Source: Mactra quadrangularis (lineage: Eukaryota; Mollusca; Bivalvia; Venerida; Mactridae). From it: 64,000 nucleotides of DNA. The position numbers and the translations under genes were made by a program. The notes under the pieces were generated by a model that made no database searches, had not been told where the DNA came from, and saw nothing but the letters and a program-made list of their open reading frames with translations. The DNA lies in assembly GCA_025267735.1 (NCBI GenBank), contig CM046303.1, forward strand, positions 54,887,403 through 54,951,402, read 5' to 3'. This document shows positions 37,481 through 49,190 of this stretch, one piece after another; position 1 is the stretch's first letter, and each line of letters opens with the position of its first letter.

Positions 37481-37716
37481 GCCGCCCGGCTAGCTCAGTT
37501 AGTAGCACGCAAGTCTAATGATCGAGGAGCCGTGGAATCGATTCCCGGGCGGGGCATACTTTCGGGGAGCTTGGACATGAATTTTTTTCTTCTACGGCCA
37601 TTCTCCCTCCTACCAATGATTTTTTATTATGTAGGGCAGTTGTCAGTTATATGACCTATATAATGTGTTGCAACAGCGTTAAACCCAACAAACAAACAAA
37701 CAAACAAATAAACGTT
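37481..37716 (+). repeat. SINE, near full length
   Basis: The head GCCGCCCGGCTAGCTCAGTT has a canonical A-box, followed by a B-box-like GGAATCGATTCCC and GGGCGGGGC closing the tRNA-like stem. The body has GGAGCTTGGACATGAATTTT, and the tail has GCGTTAAACCCAACAAAC with CAAA repeats. Possible imperfect duplication: GGTAATACGT before and GTTATTACGT after. It is the best preserved member of the family also seen at 2196-2515. Confidence 0.85.
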
Positions 37717-38012
37717 ATTACGTGTTACACTAATTAATAATTATTATTTTACAATTATTATATACAAAATATGCACATCGCTCTTTTCATGTTGAATATA
37801 TGTTCAAAAGCGGTTCATAATCATCAGCATAATTAGGAAATAGTTTAATAAAAATGAAAATGCTAAGAGATGATAACGTATGAAATAATAATATGAAGAC
37901 TAATATAAAACTAAGAATTAGTTATTAATTAAGTGCTCATAGTAGTTAAGGAACAAGTGGGGTTTTAACTGTTAAAAATAGTAAAATGAGTAATAATATA
38001 CTGTTGGTTTAA

Positions 38013-38092
38013 AGGCAGCCAAATGGTCGATGGGGAATCTGAAATCCATGATTGCAAGGTGCACAGTTGGATTCTAATCCAAGGCTCCCGCC
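38013..38092 (+). repeat. degenerate tRNA-like SINE head, copy 1
   Basis: GGCAGCCAAATGGTCGATGG is followed by ATGATTGCAAGGTGCACAGT and GGATTCTAATCCAAGG. The spacing suits a decayed Leu-like tRNA head. A related segment follows at 38200. Low certainty. Confidence 0.35.
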
Positions 38093-38199
38093 CAAACATC
38101 CATCAGCGTAAGAGTCCGCGCATCCCACCAACCACCATGTATTATATAATGGATAGATAAAGTTTAAGTGATAAAAGTAATGATTAGATTATGAATAAA

Positions 38200-38282
38200 T
38201 GCGGCCACCGGCCAATGGGAATCAGACATGATGCCTTGAAAAGCCATGATTGCAAAGTGCAAAGTCGGACACAAACCCACAT
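38200..38282 (+). repeat. degenerate tRNA-like SINE head, copy 2
   Basis: CGGCCAATGGGAATCAGACA, then CCATGATTGCAAAGTGCAAA and GGACACAAACCC, parallel to 38013-38092 but with a less recognisable B-box. Confidence 0.3.
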
Positions 38283-39370
38283 ACTAAGGTCATAGTGATA
38301 GTTGTTTGTTAGCAAAGTGTGGTGTATTTGAAGGTTTGAGACTAAATCATTCAGATAATATTAACTGTATATCTCTACTACACATTTCTCTGGATTGATT
38401 AGGTTGGTTCTGACATTTTATAGTTTATATTCTAGTTAATATGTACTGTTTTGTTTATTTCTGTGGTCTTCCAGTGTGTTTTGCTTTGGTTTATTATGTT
38501 ATGTATAATTATTCTACTAAGTAAAAGGTTTTAATTGTATTGTACATAAAAGATGGACTATAAAAAGCATACACTTTAAGTCAAATATCAATTTAGCTTT
38601 ATAGATTGGATGTATCAATTTCAACAAGAGGACTGATTTTATGTTACAGGTATATAAAATTTACACAGTTGTTTTTTCCAGGCCTTCTAGACACTACTGA
38701 GCGATAGACGAACTATGTCTTGCAGTCACCATTAAAACATCGACACTTTCAGACATTTATTAAAGACATTTATCATTGAACTAATTGTGAACGAGATAAA
38801 TTTCAACCAACTTCTAGTTGTTTAGCTTGCAGCTTAAATATATTTACGTAGCTTTTTATTGTCATTTGAAATATGCAAGGGCAGGAATTTATAAAATAGA
38901 AAACACTTTCGTTTTATTCGGTGAGTTTCATAATCAATGAAATATCAATATAGTCATTAATGTGGCTTTAATGTGGTTTCTAAATTACATTTCTTGTTTG
39001 TTGTAATGAATTCATATATCATCTAAAAACAACTAAGTTTTAATACTCGCAATCAAATTAGCGTCATGTTCTAATGCAATGACAGTAAGCAGTATAGGCA
39101 ATGGAATGGCAATTTCACATAATGGTTCAATGTAAAAGAAAAGTTTTATGTATCTAAGCCATAAAAATATCGTCTCATGAATGAAAAAACTCTTGATGAA
39201 CCGAAAGCGATATTTAGAGGTCTAACACGCAAAACAGTCAAAACTACAACAAACGTCTAGAATTCTAAATAACTGCAAGACGAATCGCAATTCGCTAATG
39301 CCATATCAAAAAGCCATCATTTGCTTAAGTAACAAAAATGCACCAAAACCATGATTACGACAAATAATAA

Positions 39371-39631
39371 TTGAACTGCGGTTCAAACAACATCAAAACA
39401 AACTATTTTGACAAACGAGCAATCAATTATAATAACTTCGCAATCATAATGCCGTCTGATCTATTATACAAACGTCCAGCGATTCATTTTCTTGAGCGTC
39501 TCAAGAAGACTCAATCCCTCTTTGGTGTAACCACGCGTTCTTATATGAATGACACATTCCGAATATTTTATGAACTTGCAAACAACATTGCAACGAAAAA
39601 AAATGTGCACTCAAAACAGAATTACCCATGA
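39371..39631 (+). other. 86-codon frame shared with 50113-50295
   Basis: Contains MPSDLLYKRPAIHFLERL and then MNDTFRIFYELANNIA. The last 60 codons align without indels with the sister block, with 10 base differences (about four silent, six changing). In the sister an extra A upstream shifts the N-terminal part out of frame. In the third copy near 61140-61310 the frame is not kept. Evidence for coding is therefore weak. No family recognised. Confidence 0.2.
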
Positions 39632-40671
39632 CAATTCTGATATATTCCCTTAACCGCCGTCATAAATAACTCAATTAAAATCCCTTTGGGTATACCAAAT
39701 AAACGTCGTATTTTGAAGGCAGGCATTATGTCTATTTTAATGACAATCAAAGTTTAATCTACTTTGTCAAACTGTCACATCAATGAGACATAATATCTCG
39801 TCATAATTTAAATATCACATTTGTTAGAAAGATCAAATATTGTGATATCACGATTGGCCGAGAGTGATGTGCTCCTAGGACGTTTAGTCATGGTTTACCA
39901 TGTAATGACAAATATGCATGTATAGGAAGACTAATATCCAGCCTTACAGTGTAACGTTTAATCAAATACATGTAATGTATAAAATCTAATTTCTAACTGA
40001 TAAAATTAGAATAAGTTGTGGGTGGCTATAAAGTTCAGTGACAAATAGTCGTTTAGTGACCCCTAATTCAAAACGAATGACCAATTAATTGACATTTCGG
40101 AGATTCAGTGTCATCCTTACAATTACCTTCCTTAGGGGTTATAATAGAAGACCAAAACAAATTATTTAATTAGTTTATCTGTGATAGAACATTTATTATT
40201 ACATAAAATATTAACGTGGATTTTCGATTAAATAAGAATGCTATTACACGAGGTAAATACACAAAATGGTCATTCTCAGTTCCTACAAAGATGTGAATTA
40301 CTATGTATAGTGCTTTTATTGACATAAATGTATATTCATCCTATAGTGCTAATTATGTCTATACAATTGTCCTCGTGCTGATCGAGGGCAAAAAAATAAT
40401 AAAAATAAAACAAAAATATAGAATGAACTAAATCTTTTAAAACTGCTTGTAATCACATTTTAAAAAAGGATGCAATTATCAACTCAGTCGTACAGTATTC
40501 ATTGCCCTTTGGATGCAACAGAAGTGATTTCATTATCAATTTTCTCTTGCAATAGTAAAGTAGAAAGGTAACTGAAAAACGAGAGATATTTCAATTTTGC
40601 GTTTTAATTTTGATGTTAAATTTGTGTCGGCATTTGTTTAATATATGTTGTTATACATTGTATTGTTAATG

Positions 40672-42059
40672 TTAACAATTAAGATTAAATAATGATTGCT
40701 TCATGTTATAATTTGTACCAATATTCAATTATTTTTTATTATTTACTAGCAACATATGGTTTATAATTAAACTTAAAAGAAGCACGTGTACGAGTACTAA
40801 GAGTTTATTTATCTCTTTAAAATGTATTTAAAGCAAGTTTTGTTTTTATACAATATACTATCATTTAAAAGTTTCAAGGCTTCAGTAGTTTTATTACCGT
40901 GCGTATCATTCACTTATCATTTATCATCGAGACACGTTTTATTTTATAATGCAAAACATGAAATTTTGATACCAGCATCACTATATATTTGTAATAAAAT
41001 GCATGAAACACTGATCACAATCTTATAGATCATATAAGCGTTTTAATAGTACACACAAGCTCGTTCTCGAATGTACAAACGTGTGCATTAGACCATACTA
41101 GGACGCATAATTATGTTTCTTATTCTTAATTATCAATCGGTTACAATGTACAAAAGGACACGATTGAAAAATCATGATTCTGTAGGTATATTGTATTGTT
41201 AAGCAAAACAAAGATATTTGTAATAAATATTATTTTGGCGTTGCAGTAAACTTATTATAGGCATCGTGAAGTTACTCTTGATTAAAGCTTTTATTATCAT
41301 AGTGAATAATAAATATCCAAATGGAGAAGCAAAAGAAACAAAGAAATATTCACATTAGCAGATAGGATTTATTGTTTCCAAATTGAAATATAAAGTATAC
41401 GGAAAATTAGTGGCTTCCTCAAAATAATTATGAAATGACGAGGAAACACTTCCTACTGCTGTAAAGGTAGATTTTATTAGTCATAATACATAGCATGATA
41501 CTGAAATAACTTACATTTATTGTTATTCTAAATCTTAAATCTGTAAAGTCTGATTTAGCGAAGTGTATAGACATGAAGGTCACCGCAAGTATTTATGACA
41601 GTAATATATCTTTCAAATATATTCTCCAACACCGAAAGCGTACAATTTCGATATAAGTATATGTATGTCTATAGTTATGTCATATATGATATAAGTGAAT
41701 TCTCTTGAACGTCTATTTCAATGTTTTGATACAGGATAGTACGAGTCATAAATGACATGGGTAATATTATATTAGTAAGTCAATAATCCAATAAAGAATC
41801 TGGTAAGGACGATGCGTTTATACAAGAAACCATATTTCCTGCTAACTTAGATTTCTCAGACAATAGCGTCTTGTCACGTCAATAACGAAAGTAAATACTT
41901 GTTATATGGACATTGAAATATTTGAACAATCGAAATAAAATGTGCCACACATAAATCTGCTTTGCATGCATTGGAAAAAGATAAAAACTCAAAGTTTAAT
42001 ATATCTTATGTTTTCTCGATTTTAATCAAGTAGCCGAGAGTTTTGGAATAAGTTATCGA
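40672..42059. repeat. 1.38 kb tandem sub-unit Q1
   Basis: Direct tandem repeat with 42060-43440. The offset is 1384 bp at both GATTGCTTCATGTTATAATT (40694 / 42078) and CGTGTACGAGTACTAAGAG (40785 / 42169). A 68-codon frame at 40822-41028 recurs in Q2 and at 54033-54230, as expected from recent duplication. Confidence 0.92.
41715..41792. other. seven-copy block, copy 3
   Basis: TTTCAATGTTTTGATACAGG, then GAGTCATAAATGACATGGGT and TATATTAGTAAGTCAATAAT. The minus-strand reading gives the peptide LPMSFM...LYQNIE. Confidence 0.6.
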
Positions 42060-43440
42060 CAATTAAAATTAAATTATGATTGCTTCATGTTATAATTTGT
42101 ACCAATATTTAATTATTTTTTATTATTTCCTGGCAACATATGGTTTATAATTAAACTAAAAAGAATCACGTGTACGAGTACTAAGAGTTTATCTACCTCT
42201 TTATTTAAAGCAAGTTTTGTTTTTATACAATATACTTTCATTTAAAAGTTTCAAGGCTTCAGTAGTTTTATTACCGTGCGTATCATCCACTTATCATTTA
42301 TCATCGAGACACGTTTTGTTTTATAATGTAAAAAATGAAATTTTGATACCAGCATCACTATATATTTGTAATCAAATGCACAAAACACTGATAACAATCT
42401 TACAGATCATATCAGCGTTTTAATAGTACACACAAGCTCGTTCTCGAATGTACAAACGTGTGCATTAGACCATACTATGACGCATAATTATGTTTCTAAT
42501 TCTTAAAAATCAATCGGTTACAATGTACATAAGGACACGTTTGAAAAATCATAATTCTGTAGGTATATTGTACTGTTAAGCAACACAAAGATATTTGTAA
42601 TAAATATTATTTTGGCGTTGCAGTAAACTTATTATAGGCATCATGAAGTTACTCTTGATTAAAGCTTTTATTGTCATTGTGAATAATAACTATCCAAATG
42701 GAGAAGCAAAAGAAACAAACAAATATTCACATTAGCATATAAGATTTATTGTTTCCAAATTGAAATATAAAGTATACGGAAAATTAGAGGCTTCCTCAAA
42801 ATAATTATGAAATGACGAGGAAACACTTCCTACTGCTGTAAAAGTAGATTTTATTAGTCATAATACATAGCATGATACTGAAATAACTTATATTTAATAT
42901 TATTCTAAATCTAAATATGTAAAGCCTGATTTAGCAATGTGTATAGACATGAAGGTTACCGCAAGTATTTATGACAGTAATATATCCTTTAAATATATTC
43001 TCCAACACCGAAAGCGTACAATTTCGATATAAGTATATATATATGTCTATAGTTATGTCTTATATGATATAAGTGAATTCTCTTGAACGTCTATTTCAAT
43101 GTTTTGATACAGGATAGTACGAGTCATAAATGACATGGGTAATATTATATTAGTAAGTCAATAATCCAATAAAGAATCTGGTAAGGACGATGCGTTTATA
43201 CAAGAAACCATATTTCCTGCTAGCTTAGATTTCCCAGACAATAGCGTCTTGTCATGTCAATAACGAAAGTGAATACTTGTAATATGGACATTGAAATATT
43301 TGAACAATCGAAATAAAATGTGACAACACATAAATCTGCTTTGCATGCATTATTTTATTTTTTTAAATCACAGAGTTTTATGTTTTCTCGATTTTAATCA
43401 AGTAGCCGAGAGTTTTTGCAATAAGTTGTATCGACAATCG
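42060..43440. repeat. 1.38 kb tandem sub-unit Q2
   Basis: Second head-to-tail copy of 40672-42059, with scattered substitutions and small indels only. In block copy 2 (49267-57053) there is a single unit at about 53850-55250, so the tandem doubling or loss occurred after the large duplication. Confidence 0.92.
43085..43162. other. seven-copy block, copy 4
   Basis: Essentially identical to copy 3 because it lies in Q2. Confidence 0.6.
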
Positions 43441-43768
43441 AGAGATAATTATTTTTTTATAGTTACAATTTATGGAGCCTAACAATTATAGTGTAATGAA
43501 TTATTAGACAATTAGTCGGAAATATCGGATTGAATCCCTTGTCATTTTCCAATAGCAGGTTCAACGAATGAATGACCTGAACAGCTGCATGATAAGTTTT
43601 ATATCATTTTGACATTTATTAAATAATGTACGAAAGTAACGCATTTAGCCGTTCTTTTCAAATGTTCTAACAAAACATTGAATTCTTGAATGTCAAACCA
43701 TCCCTCCATACCTTCCATTCCTTACAATATGTTGGTTTTAAATTGAACACTGTGTAAAAGTGTAAAAA

Positions 43769-43987
43769 TTAATTCAATATGTATTGTAAAAGCCTATGTG
43801 TGGAATGTAATGCTGAGTCTATTAAAAAAGACGCTATTACATTAAATACATACTTTAAGTTGTATTTCAGGTATTCATTAAACTTAATACGTGTTAATCG
43901 TGATCGGAAATTAACACCACAGTGTCTTATAACCATTTCTGCACGCGAATGAGCATTGTATAAATTTAAAAAAAAATAATGTTTCAA
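43769..43987 (-). other. 72-codon minus frame, conserved with one stop in the sister
   Basis: Contains NAHSRAEMVIRHCGVNF and FNVIASFLIDSALHSTH. In the sister at about 55560-55775 nearly the same peptide is read without indels, but a TAG interrupts it near the middle. Recent duplication explains the similarity. No family recognised. Confidence 0.15.
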
Positions 43988-44803
43988 TTGTTTTTTATTT
44001 CACAATTCATAACTTTCCGACATATATTCGTAATATTAGAAAGTGTAACAGATTCTTACTTTATAGCAGCGTTTTATTATCTTTCTTTGTCACCACAATA
44101 ATAAGCAACGTAAAAATAATGATTTGTATTAATATTCATGGTAAACGTTAAAACAAAAGAGAAAAAAATAGTGTATGTCTAACTATGAAAACTAGTCTAG
44201 CGTATTGCAACAACAAGTATTTCTGATGTTGAATGTAAAGGCATATGCAATGCACATCATTGAGATCCGGTAGGCAGAGTTTTATATGACAGGTTTCTTT
44301 ACTCCAGCAGTTATGTACATTCAGCATTACAACAGTAACATCTAATATTTACCATACATTAAAGGAACAATTATTTTATTGTATACATGCACACATCTTT
44401 ATTTGGCAAAAAAGACATTAACATATGTCTTTCGCCATTTACAATACTCATGGCAAAGACCACAAATTCATGACAAATATACATAACAAATACAAAAAAA
44501 ATATTGTAGTGAAACAGTACATAATATATGAAGCAATTATGAAATATTTAGACAACGATTTCTGATGGATATAGATTCTTTTATAAATTTAGCGATATTT
44601 ATTATGATGTTATAGTCTTAGATTTAATAGAAAAAATAAAAATTGTCAATAGTAGGCCAGGAACAGTAGTAATACATGCATGTATTAATGATATATGTTA
44701 ATATTCGGGCATTTTAATGTACGCGTGTAACACCTTCTTTTTCGTAAAATTGATGAATTCGTATGATATAACACTTTATCATTTATATTTTATCAATATG
44801 CGT

Positions 44804-46089
44804 AAACAATGAAAGATATTTATCATTATTTTCAACTGGAAGTCATTTTTCTGCACCATGAAATGCAATTCAACCACCAGTCAATTACTTCTCAACTGTA
44901 GCATAATGAATATGTTTCTTATTCCAAACAAACAAATAATTACATTTATGTAGAATCATTTAAATACTACTCTAATAAAATATCAATGTGAGGCCCCATT
45001 AACGCAATTGTGACGTTGGTCTATTAATTGTGATTGACATGAACAAAATCGGCTGGCTTACTTTGCTTTTTTTATTAAACATTTATTGTTTCCCTGTTCC
45101 ATAATGTGACAAATTCCAGACAGAAACTTCAGCAACGCTGGAACAACACATCTACTGTACAAACAGTCATTGCTCTCTGGTATTTTTGTTTTGTAACCAA
45201 GTCTTGTTTTGTTATAGATCAATCTTCCAAAGCTATTATATTGATTTGATTTTATGACATTTTTATTGAAAGGTTAAGTAACCGTGGTATAACAACAAAT
45301 CACATTAAGACTTGAGTTAAATTTTCACAAAGTGGCATAATGCCTTACGTAATATAATACAAAAATATTTACATAATGTAACGAAACACATTTACAAATT
45401 AAGCTAAGAAAAATATTTAAGTTTCATTATTTCAGTTGAGTCATATAGAGAAACAAAAGAGGAAATACATCTGACCTCCTGTAATATAAAACATCTAGCG
45501 CGTCTTAAACAAAACGTCTTTGACCTCGCCTAGCTAGGGACTAGATATATATAAAATCATTGCACAAAAAAGAGAATAGTTAGATTATACTGTTAGGTAT
45601 TGGTTACTGGAATAAATCATTACGTGCAAACAAATCAAAAAGTAATATTGTATGCATTAATATTAAACACACAGTTTAATTATGTCAATATAATAAATGC
45701 GAAAGGCAATAATAAAGTGTGGGGTTTTGGGGTATTTTGATAAACAAAAGTACTTGAGTTTCACTGATTAAAGTACAATAAAGTCATAATCAAATATCAG
45801 CCACATAATTTTAAAGTATATAAACTGTAATTCACTAATTCCGGTATAAGTTACGCTGCTTTTACCGATACGTAACTTTCAAGGTTTACTGTTTTACTAC
45901 TGCTTATCCAAATTCCAATCAAACGTTTATAAGAAATTGCATCATTTCCACTGCAGTTAAGGACAAGGCTTTTGAAAAGTGTATAAAAAATATACAATAT
46001 ATTTTCATGATAGGTAACGCCTTGATTATCAAAATGCACTTTGTTGGTTTCTTATGTGCAACAAATATTTTATAGATTAACATCCTAAC
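44804..46089. other. intergenic, no gene seen
   Basis: Single-copy-looking AT-rich DNA beyond the end of the duplicated block. No supported feature. Confidence 0.4.
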
Positions 46090-47047
46090 TGATTAACTGC
46101 CTAGTAGGTATAGATTTTTAAGCCTTTCAAAAACCATCACAGGTCCAAATATCGTTGCAATTGGCGGCAAAATATACCATAAAACTAAAACATGAAAGGA
46201 GTATATATGCAAATATCCTTGTTTTGTTGGTAAAAATATTTGCAATGTTTCTAATGCTCTTAAAGTTGGATACTAAAACGGTCTGCAAATTTATTTTTTC
46301 GATAGTTTCTACACGTGCTCATAAAACTAAAAGTTATATACATTTACAAACAGAAATCACTCATGTCCGACTGCTTCGTAGTACATTTCTAGATGTTTAA
46401 ACAAACTCTTTTGCCAATAATCCATCATTTGTACTTTTTCTGTAAATATATAACATACACTATTATCATTTGTCGTTTTTGTCGACCGTAAGGCCTTGTG
46501 AGATGTGAGTACATTCCATTTGACATCTTTTTCAATGTTTTGATACAGAACAGCCCAATTCATGAATGACATGGGTAATGTCATATTAGTTAGTCAATAA
46601 TTCAATATTTGTGGCTACTATAGATGTTCTGCTGAAAACACTCGTATTTACATCAGCAGCTAAAACATTGCGTTGCTACAACTTGTCATCGGACAATTTT
46701 ATAATCAAAGGTTCACCAGGCACGCTTTTATCAATGAACATTATATTTGTAACCACGCCAGAAACATCTTGATATCACGATATCTTATGTCAGCGAGTAC
46801 TTGAACAACATGCATTTTTCATTGGACAAGTTTTCAATAGCCGTTGTGTTATCATTGTTATTTTTGGAACATCGCGACAAGTGATGCAACTGCATACAGT
46901 ACGCATTTCAAAACTAGCAAAGACTAGCAATACTAACACAAAGAATTAATACTACAGAAACAGTTTTGTCATAGTTATGCATTCAGTCTATCATAGGCTA
47001 ATCAGTTATCGAAAATAAGTATTGTAGTTTCTGATAAAGTACGTATA
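46090..47047. repeat. array 2 sub-unit S1
   Basis: Begins GTAGGTATAGATTTTTAAGCC / CTTTCAAAAACCATCACAGG and matches 48571-49190 (AGCCTTTCAAAAACCATCAC, AATGACATGGGTAATGTCAT / AATGACATGGATAATATTAT, AGAAACATCTTGATATCACG, GTCAGCGAGTA). It contains block copy 5. The Tc1 element lies between S1 and S2. Confidence 0.7.
46515..46602. other. seven-copy block, copy 5
   Basis: TTTCAATGTTTTGATACAGA, then ATTCATGAATGACATGGGTA. The minus frame is open for 75 codons and carries LPMSFMNWAVLYQNIE, the longest frame of the set. Confidence 0.6.
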
Positions 47048-47051
47048 GATA

Positions 47052-47078
47052 TACTGAGAGAAAAAAGTTTAGCAAGTT
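47052..47078 (+). repeat. left terminal inverted repeat of the Tc1-like element
   Basis: TACTGAGAGAAAAAAGTTTA followed by GCAAGTT. It differs from the right end by one base within the first 27. Confidence 0.93.
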
Positions 47079-47257
47079 CGGAAATATTTCACTGGTTTAT
47101 TGAAACTATACCAATTTGACTTAAACCAAGTACATAATTGAATAAAGCATTTAGTTTTCAATTAGTTTGTAACAATAAATTGTCAAAACCATGTTGCCTT
47201 AGCTCCTTGTACAGCCTGAAAGACGTCAGGGGCAAGGCGTCAAAATTCACAAGGAGT

Positions 47258-48277
47258 TCAGTATCTAGTGTGACCCCCGTTACAAGCTAATACTGCTAAA
47301 CACCGACGTCTCATGCTACAAATTAGCTTTCTGATAACACGTAGAGGGATTCTGGCCCACTCAACTCGCAGAGCACGTTCAAGGCCCCGCACGTCGTCGA
47401 CGTCATGATTCTCTTTTACACGACGACCTAAATGGTCCCATAGGTGTTCAATCGGTAAGAGATCAGGCGATCTTGCAGGCCAGGGGAGAAGTTGCACGTT
47501 GTTTCGACGTAGGAACCCTGTGTGTGACGCGCGGTATGATGGCGGTCATTATCAGTGGAAAATCCCCACGTTATGTTGCTGCATAAATGGCAATGCAACA
47601 GGTTCGAGGATTTCATCACAGTATCTTTGTGCATTAAGGTTGCCAGGCACAGTAACGTGTTCAGTCTTACCATCATGGTAAATCCCAGCCCAAACCATTA
47701 CACTGCCACTTCCGTATCTATCTCGTTGGACAACGTTGTCTGTGTGGAGCCTCACACCTCGTCTACGCCACACTCGAATCCTGCCATCCGCGAAGGATAC
47801 ATTAAACCGCGATTCGTCGGTAAATAACACATTGTTCCATTGTCTGCGTGTCCATGGACGATGCCCCTGAACCCATTGGAGCCGTTCCTGACGTTGCCTA
47901 TGCGTCAACGGAATCCCGACGTAAGGCCGATACGCCTTTAGCCTTGCCGCGCGAAGCCTATTTCTCACAGTTCTGAGGCACACCCTAGTCCCAGTAGTAT
48001 TCATGAGATCTCGGGCTATCTTCCCACTGGACATTAACCAGTAACGTCGTGAAAGCGTCGTGATGTGACGGTCTTCGCGTGGCGTTGTTTTCCGTGGTCT
48101 GCCTGATCTGGGTTTGTCGTTGACTCGTCCTGTTTCCCTCAGTCGGTTTCTAAGGCGACTAATTGTAGACTCATGGCGATCGAAATGCCGAGCGACAGCT
48201 CTTGCCGTCATACCAGCGTGGAGCATACCTACAGCTCTTTGACGTTCTTCTAACGTCATTCCTTGGCGACGCCCCAT
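47258..48277 (-). pseudogene. Tc1-like transposase, frameshifted
   Basis: From the ATG at 48277 the frame runs 241 codons. An N-terminal helix-turn-helix region lies at about residues 7-50 (MTLEERQRAVGML, then ESTISRLRNR), followed by a GRPRKT motif at 59-64. The catalytic core begins with FTDESRF, first acidic residue Asp154. Near 47554 the frame meets TGA-TAA-TGA. The expected DN...HTAR block, with the second Asp, is readable only in a neighbouring frame (about 47556-47517), after which the first frame resumes with RRNNVQLLPWPARSPD and PIEHLWD. The spacing from the second Asp to the Glu is 34 residues, the DD34E signature of Tc1-like enzymes. One gained and one lost base would explain the damage. 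Total span is ~340 codons, the usual family length, so only the centre is broken. Confidence 0.93.
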
Positions 48278-48539
48278 TGGAATTTTTTCGAGTTTTAAAC
48301 TGGTTATTTTGTTTGTGGTAACAGCTTAAAACAATGAGGTACATTACTCGACTCTACACGCTACCAAAATTGCCGTGCTTACGTTGCACGTGATTTTCGA
48401 GTTTCTTACGCTTCGCTGATAAGATATACGGTTTTCGAACAAACACGATAGATGTGTAAAGAGCATCGATAAGTACATCATTTACATATAAAAACGTCTT
48501 CATTCGAAAGCTCAAAAAGAAAAAATAATAGGTGTGAAA

Positions 48540-48566
48540 AACTTGCTAAACTTTTTTCTTTCAGTA
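48540..48566 (-). repeat. right terminal inverted repeat of the Tc1-like element
   Basis: Its reverse complement is TACTGAAAGAAAAAAGTTTA followed by GCAAGTT, pairing with the left end. Confidence 0.93.
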
Positions 48567-48570
48567 TATC

Positions 48571-49190
48571 TTAGCCTTTCAAAAACCATCACAGAGATAT
48601 GAGTAAATTCCCTTTTATATATATTTCTGTTTCGATACAGGACAGTACATCTCATGAATGACATGGATAATATTATATTAGTAAGACAATAATTCAATAA
48701 CACATGTGGTTAATATAGATGTTCTGCTTTATACACTAAAGTATTCAAGTATTGACCATACATTGCCTTGTTACAGACAATATTAATCTTGTCATCAGAC
48801 TTTTCATAATCACAGGTTTATCAGGTACGCTTTTATCTATAAACATTATATTTGTAACCAGATCAGAAACATCTTGATATCACGCCAATTTTTGTCAGCG
48901 AGTATTGTATAACATGCATAATCCATTTGGATAGCTTTAAATGGCATTTGTATTCATCAATGTTCTTGCTGGTACATTGCAGCAAGTAATGCAAATACAG
49001 ACAATACAGGTTTAAAAGGCTTCATTGCTTACACAAAAAAATAGTACTACAAAGTTAGATTTGTCATAGTTATTCTTTTGGTCCAACACATGTTAATCAG
49101 TGATCGGAAATTAGCGTCTTTGTTCATAATTAAGTTTTTCTAAGCTCATACGCATAGTATAAATTACGAAATATCTCATACAATAAAAGC
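48571..49190. repeat. array 2 sub-unit S2
   Basis: Tandem partner of S1, separated from it by the Tc1 insertion. It ends with GTTAATCAGTGATCGGAAATTA-type sequence (about 49093), the same unit-end word as at 43894 and 55690. Confidence 0.65.
48612..48705. other. seven-copy block, copy 6
   Basis: TTTCTGTTTCGATACAGGAC, then CTCATGAATGACATGGATAA. The minus frame gives LSMSFMRCTVLYRN and stays open, although diverged from copy 5. Confidence 0.55.

Larger units (their letters stand above)
38607..44803. repeat. array 2 large block, copy 1
   Basis: From GATGTATCAATTTCAACAAG to TATAACACTTTATCATTTAT it matches 49267-57053 at what looks like over 90 percent identity. It differs by having two tandem copies of the 1.38 kb sub-unit and by lacking the insertions at 51124-53642 and 56248-56702. 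No recognised gene lies in it. Confidence 0.88.
47052..48566 (-). mobile_element. Tc1-like DNA transposon, 1.5 kb
   Basis: Terminal inverted repeats start TACTGARAGAAAAAAGTTTA and run ~27 bp (47052-47078 and 48540-48566). They are flanked by TA at 47050-47051 and 48567-48568, the target duplication of the Tc1/mariner superfamily. One transposase reading frame fills the inside on the minus strand. Comparing the flanks with S1 (GTAGGTATAGATTTTTAAGCC) shows the element split GTACGTATAGATATC...TTAGCC at the start of S2. The internal frame is damaged, so this copy is probably not autonomous, though the intact ends could still be mobilised by a related transposase. Confidence 0.95.

Noticed and set aside
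37481..37560. Functional tRNA gene
   Set aside because: The head looks tRNA-like but continues into the SINE body and the CAAA tail. The anticodon arm does not pair properly.
40822..41028. 68-codon frame repeated at 42217 and 54033 as a conserved gene family
   Set aside because: The three frames are alike only because the whole 1.38 kb unit is recently duplicated. There is no domain, and the differences are not biased to silent sites as far as can be judged.
47428..47827. Frames on either strand overlapping the transposase
   Set aside because: They are shadow frames. The 47428-47676 minus frame is useful only because it carries the misplaced catalytic segment of the transposase.
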